Shown one piece after another: positions 60,199 to 64,000 of a DNA stretch of 64,000 bases. Numbering within the stretch: the stretch's first letter is position 1; each line of letters starts with the position of its first letter. This stretch comes from Akanthomyces muscarius (Eukaryota; Ascomycota; Sordariomycetes; Hypocreales; Cordycipitaceae). A program made the position numbers and the translations under genes. The DNA is taken from assembly GCF_028009165.1 (NCBI RefSeq), contig NC_079243.1, positions 3,534,001 to 3,598,000 on the forward strand. The letters are read 5' to 3'. The notes under the pieces are model-generated. The model saw nothing but the letters and a program-made list of their open reading frames with translations. It was not told the origin of the DNA and did not search any database.

Positions 60199-61533
60199 TC
60201 AGTCAATATTCCGAGGATGGTGGACGCACAAGTGCGGCAAGCCATTCCAGCAAGTTTAAAATCAGCCACATAAAGTAACAGAAGTAGAAAGAAGTGGGTA
60301 GAGTTATAGGGAAAAAACATCTCGATAAGAAACCAACCTCTGATGGCCATTTTCAGCGCAGCTAGACGGCTACCCCGTCAGGACAGTGACAGTGACAAAG
60401 AAAGTACAGTTCAGCGTGGTGCAACCATCAAATCGCCAGATCTCTCTTCATTTGCAAGCGGTACTTGCAAACACATGAAGTGAGCGTCTCATTCTGCGGT
60501 TCTTGGTGTGGAGTCAGTCAATTCGACGAATTCGCGATACGTCAAGTAGCTTACACAGCGTCGTTCAAGTGCCTGCCCAGCAGTATACGCGATCTGCAAG
60601 TACAGACCTACCGTCAATAATTCTAAGCTCGCAATAGGTTGAAGCCCACATCGGGTATACAGGTGCCAGCTAGACAAAGCTGTATATGGCACCTTGGTTG
60701 ACAGCGAGGACATCTGCCGAGACTGCGGCTTGCTCGCATTGCTACTTCCGCATGCACATGTATGTGACGACGTGGGTGTACCTCTCCTCAGGCGATGAGC
60801 TTATTTGGAATGAATTTGATGAACATAAGAGCTCATTTTCTGTCAAGAACATGAACTATCTTTTGGGATGCATCCCGTCTGCCCATCTTTGTAGTTTTTC
60901 TGGTGAACTGTCGCCATCCTCACCAAAGTGCTGTTTCACCTCCTCACTTTTTACTTGTTCCCCTTTAAAAAAAATTGTCAAAGATCTCTATCCTCCACCC
61001 TACTCATTTCAGAGCTGTGCACTGGAAGTCCCAACCCTGCCAACGGCCACGACAAGGTCGCTGCTTGAGGTGCCGAATTGACTCCTCCCACACCTTATTC
61101 ACCCCTTCGTCGAACAACCCACTGCGATACTGCAGCAGAGCGCAAATTGGCCCCTTGCAGCAACAACAAACAGCCATCAAGAAAGAAGAGTAAAACCACC
61201 AACACTGGCCATATTATTCCGTCTTGTAACGAGCGTGGCGACTGGTTATGTGCGACTTCCAACGTTACGATGGCCCCTAGTGCTTTGCGACTCGGGATCT
61301 CGCCCATCCGGCGCCCGCGCTAGCTGGCAGATGAATCACTTCGCGCGACGACCCCCCTGCGTCGCAGCGCGCGGTCAATGGGCGTCAAGTTGCAAACTAA
61401 AGAAAACCATCAATCGGAGCTCATTCTGACATAGCCTGTTCCATACAAGGGAAGAGCGCGTTTACGCGGAACATTCAAGCAGTATCAACTCTCCAAGTGC
61501 CCGACTGCAGCAGGTCGCGAATCTCGCACCACC
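60199..61533. other. Intergenic space
   Basis: 1.3 kb between two co-oriented genes. The 131-codon frame at 60686..61081 shows no family feature and no Kex2-type repeats that would mark a ribosomal peptide precursor. Nothing else recognised. Confidence 0.5.
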
Positions 61534-62258
61534 ATGCTGTGCACTAATCGAGCTGAAAGCTTCGTACGTTACACTACTTGCGCCGGGCCGCCTGTCTCGA
61601 AGGGGAAAAAAAAAAAAGGAGATCTGTACAACTGACCACAAACCTCCAGAGCACACACTCCTCAGAGTCCTCGCCGGTTCCGACGTCATGTTTCGTCGAC
61701 GTCGTTCTAGTCCCGCTGCCCGTCTGGATCGCCCTCGCCGTGCTCGCGGCACTATTCATCGTGCCGCGACGTCTCATCGCAGGCCTCACCAGCAGCAGCG
61801 ATGAGCAGCCCCTCAAGCTCCGACGGCCATCGTGGCTGTACCGCACCGTTGCCGGCATATACTACATCCTCATCATCTGCAATATTCTCATGCACACGCT
61901 TGAGATCGTGCGACTCTCGCTGATCCACTTCGGCATCGGGCTGCTGCCGTTTGCCTACGTCGGCCTGCTCCTGGGCGCTGGTCTTCACTGGTCCAGGGGC
62001 GGCGGCGGCGCAGGAGGCAGGAGGAGGATTCCCGCCTGGCTGATCGTCAACACGGTGGTGTGGCTCGGGGGCATGACCATGTCGGTGGTCAAGGTGGTCG
62101 GGCTGGACAGGGAGAGCGACCCGCGCAAGGGCTCCAAGTACCCGATGAGCGACCAGGTTCTCGACGTGGCGGTCATTGCTGGGGTGTATGGGGTGATTGC
62201 CGCGCTTGAGCTCGTGACATGGTTATGGAGGCGGCAAAACCACAGTCTGCACAAGTGA
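61534..62258 (+). CDS. Small multi-pass membrane protein of unknown function
   Basis: Two exons are proposed, 61534..61563 (ten codons, MLCTNRAESF, good CACCATG context) and 61650..62258, giving 212 aa. The open frame itself has no ATG before its first hydrophobic segment, so a 5' exon is required; gtacgt, a CTGAC branch site and CTCCAG acceptor define one cleanly and in phase. Four or five hydrophobic segments are visible: VVLVPLPVWIALAVLAALFIV, GIYYILIICNILMHTLEIV, FGIGLLPFAYVGLLLGAGL, IPAWLIVNTVVWLGGMTMSVV and VLDVAVIAGVYGVIAALELV. There is a conserved-looking basic loop (HWSRGGGG...RRR). Similar small proteins occur across filamentous fungi without a known role. The gene converges on the UstYa-like gene, their stop codons 298 bases apart. 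No function is assigned. Confidence 0.72.
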
Positions 62259-62556
62259 GGAGCGGCATGACAGTGCTCAAGTCTCCCGTTCGAGTACATG
62301 ATACCAGGAATCTTGTTTTTAAACATCTGCAACTAATTAGTAATCCCAATGAATGTTCGATATGAATCTTGACCGTGCGAGAAGATCAATGCCCAGATAC
62401 ACTTGCTCGACAAACTCAGTTCTCCTGTGTATGCAAGCGACGCCGGAAGATTCGATGGAAAATCAGAAACTCATGACTTTCTATTCAAATGCGGTATTCA
62501 TTGTCTTCATCAGCGGCAACGCCGTTCTATATACAATCTTTCATATATACATGGTT

Positions 62557-63629
62557 TCATCTCTCCCCTCTCGGCTTCACCGGCGTCACGAAGCGCCTCG
62601 TCCCGTGGCCATGCTGCTGCTTCTCATCCTCCTCGTTGACCAGAGCGGCCGGCGGCGGGATATCGTAGCCCAGCCCCTCGACGTACTCGACGATGCGGTC
62701 AAAGTTGCGGCACTTGTGGTGCGTGTTGAAGTCGGCCTTGCGGTCAAAGTCGGGGTCGTCAAAGTGCTCGTTGAGCACGGGCGTGATGTCCGAGTAGCAC
62801 ATGAGCGACAGGCGCAGGGCCTCGAAGCAGTGGTCGACGTGCATGCGGCCGAGCACCGGGTTGTCCCAGAGGAAGTCGGGGTACAGCTCGCCCCAGTCCT
62901 TGGAGAACTGCTCGAGCGGCCAGCTGTGCTGACGAATGAGGTTCTGGTGGACAACAATTAGCGACAGCATCGGGGAGACAGTGTGACATCTGCATCCTTA
63001 CCAGGCAGTGGAGCTGGTGAAAGACTTCGGCAATGGCTCCGTAGGTAGGCTCCTCGGGGTCGCTGCCAATGACTTCGTAGTATAGGTCGGGGTCGGTCCT
63101 GTTGAGGGCGTAGATGCCCTCTTTGCTGACGGGCATTGCGTGGTCTGAATCCAGACACCATGAGGTTAGCCTTGTATTCTTGAACGCTGCGAGGGCAAGT
63201 GCACATACGGTACCACAGCGAATTCCAGGCCGTCTCGCGCTCCAGGCTCGGAGGCCCTCTGTATATCGACGTGTGGTTGAAGTAATTAACCAAGTCGCCC
63301 TCGGTGTGCTCGACAGCCGGCCATAGCGAAGCTACAAAATTAGCAAAAAACGGTCAGAAACCCCAACAATTGCCTTGCGACAGGAGGGCCAACGTACACC
63401 ACGGCGAAACCATCTGGTCGCACTCGAGCATCGACGGCCGTCGGACGACCGCCGCGCCCATGAGCGCAAAGAGCGAGAGGACGAGCAGCCCGACGGCCAC
63501 GTACATGAAGCGCTTCGCGCGCCTCTCGAGCCTCTCCGCCGCCTGGAGGCGCATCGAGGCGGCGTAGCCTTCGTCGCCGCCGCCCTCGCCTCCATTCTCT
63601 AGCGGCTCGTACTTGCGGCCCTTGGCCAT
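62557..63629 (-). CDS. UstYa-like (DUF3328) protein
   Basis: Four exons on the minus strand (63398..63629, 63209..63331, 63002..63144, 62557..62943) give 294 aa. An N-terminal TM helix (YVAVGLLVLSLFALMGAAVV, about 43-62) is followed by the lumenal domain. It carries the two family signatures HxxHC: HQLHC at 161-165, split from the next exon right after CL, and HVDHC at 201-205. The segment SSLWPAVEHTEGDLVNYFN is restored by the first junction and WYHHAMPVSKEG by the second. In the ustiloxin and other fungal RiPP pathways UstYa proteins are oxidases or cyclases that act with a precursor peptide. Members are also found in other secondary-metabolite clusters and alone. I see no precursor peptide, no Kex-type repeats and no core biosynthetic gene nearby. 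A longer N-terminus (non-ATG frame) extends upstream; the ATG at 63629 is the first. Confidence 0.88.
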
Positions 63630-64000
63630 GCTTCCTGCGGGGGCGCGCGCGCTCCCCTCCTCTACGCTCTTATTTTCGGCCGATGCGTGGCAGTCTTGTT
63701 CGACTGCGGTACTCGTAATCGTTATCGTCGTCGTCGGCTGGGCGGGGGGAGGCCTTTCTTCGCGATTCTGTTGGACGTAAGAATCGTACCAGGCTGTCCG
63801 TTGTGCCAACTAGCTCCTTGGTGTGGCTAACCTGCGCACTGTGCCAAGCTGCTGCTTGTTGGGTGGCGACCGTACAGTGCGTTGTCGCAGTGGCACAGTG
63901 GTCTCGTACGCCAGGGTACTTATCACCCCGCCTCCAATTTGAAAAAAAAAAGAAGCAAAATCTTTGGACACATCTTACAGATCTATTAATATGTCCTTTT
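63630..64000. other. Upstream region of the UstYa-like gene
   Basis: The last 370 bases hold its promoter side. The frame stays open upstream to about 63809 without an ATG. Nothing further recognised. Confidence 0.5.

Noticed and set aside
60686..61081. 131-codon frame considered as a RiPP precursor near the UstYa-like gene
   Set aside because: No signal peptide, no repeated core and no Lys-Arg cleavage sites.

Overview
The window comes from a filamentous ascomycete (Pezizomycotina, most likely Sordariomycetes; Hypocreales-like is an inference from gene style). The evidence is short introns of about 50-80 nt with GT...CTAAC...AG signals, a HET-domain protein, a UstYa/DUF3328 protein, a Zn(II)2Cys6 regulator, fungal Med19, Tof1 and Bor1, and wide intergenic spaces. 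I see no rRNA, tRNA, CRISPR array or intact transposon. All exon coordinates were deduced by hand from splice signals, frame and protein similarity.

Region 1-18.7 kb is dense housekeeping sequence: the 5' part of an RPB11-type RNA polymerase II subunit (-, cut by the left edge), a mitochondrial-type HemK/Mtq1 methyltransferase (+), an m-AAA protease (+), a major facilitator transporter (+), a Bor1 borate/bicarbonate-family transporter (+), the fork-protection protein Tof1 (-), a mitochondrial 3-hydroxyacyl-CoA dehydrogenase (+), and a convergent acyl-CoA dehydrogenase ending in the peroxisomal signal SRL (-).

Region 18.7-26.5 kb is a 7.8 kb stretch with no convincing gene, lying in front of a homeodomain transcription factor (26.5-28.6 kb, +). 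It holds a divergent direct duplication, a cluster of inverted repeats and an A-rich block. Region 30.5-41.8 kb carries Med19/Rox3 (+), a six-exon Zn(II)2Cys6 regulator with a 17-glutamine tract (-), and a Ser/Thr-rich single-pass membrane protein (-), with about 4 kb of upstream sequence for the regulator.

Region 44.5-56.7 kb has an alpha/beta-hydrolase with a long charged tail (+), a single-exon HET-domain protein (-), a membrane-anchored acyl-CoA-synthetase-like protein that seems to lack the ATP-binding signature (-), and the DEAD-box helicase Ded1 (-). Region 58.4-63.6 kb looks more accessory: a CorA-like two-TM protein (+), a small multi-pass membrane protein (+), and a UstYa-like protein (-) convergent with it.

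The strongest regulatory signals are three ACGCGT (MCB-type) boxes upstream of TOF1, three TGAGTCA (Gcn4/CPC1/AP-1 type) sites upstream of BOR1, and one CCTCGG-type (FarA/FarB) site upstream of the acyl-CoA dehydrogenase. The most unusual gene observations are the apparent synthetase pseudoenzyme, two stop-free introns whose lengths are multiples of three, and GC-AG introns.
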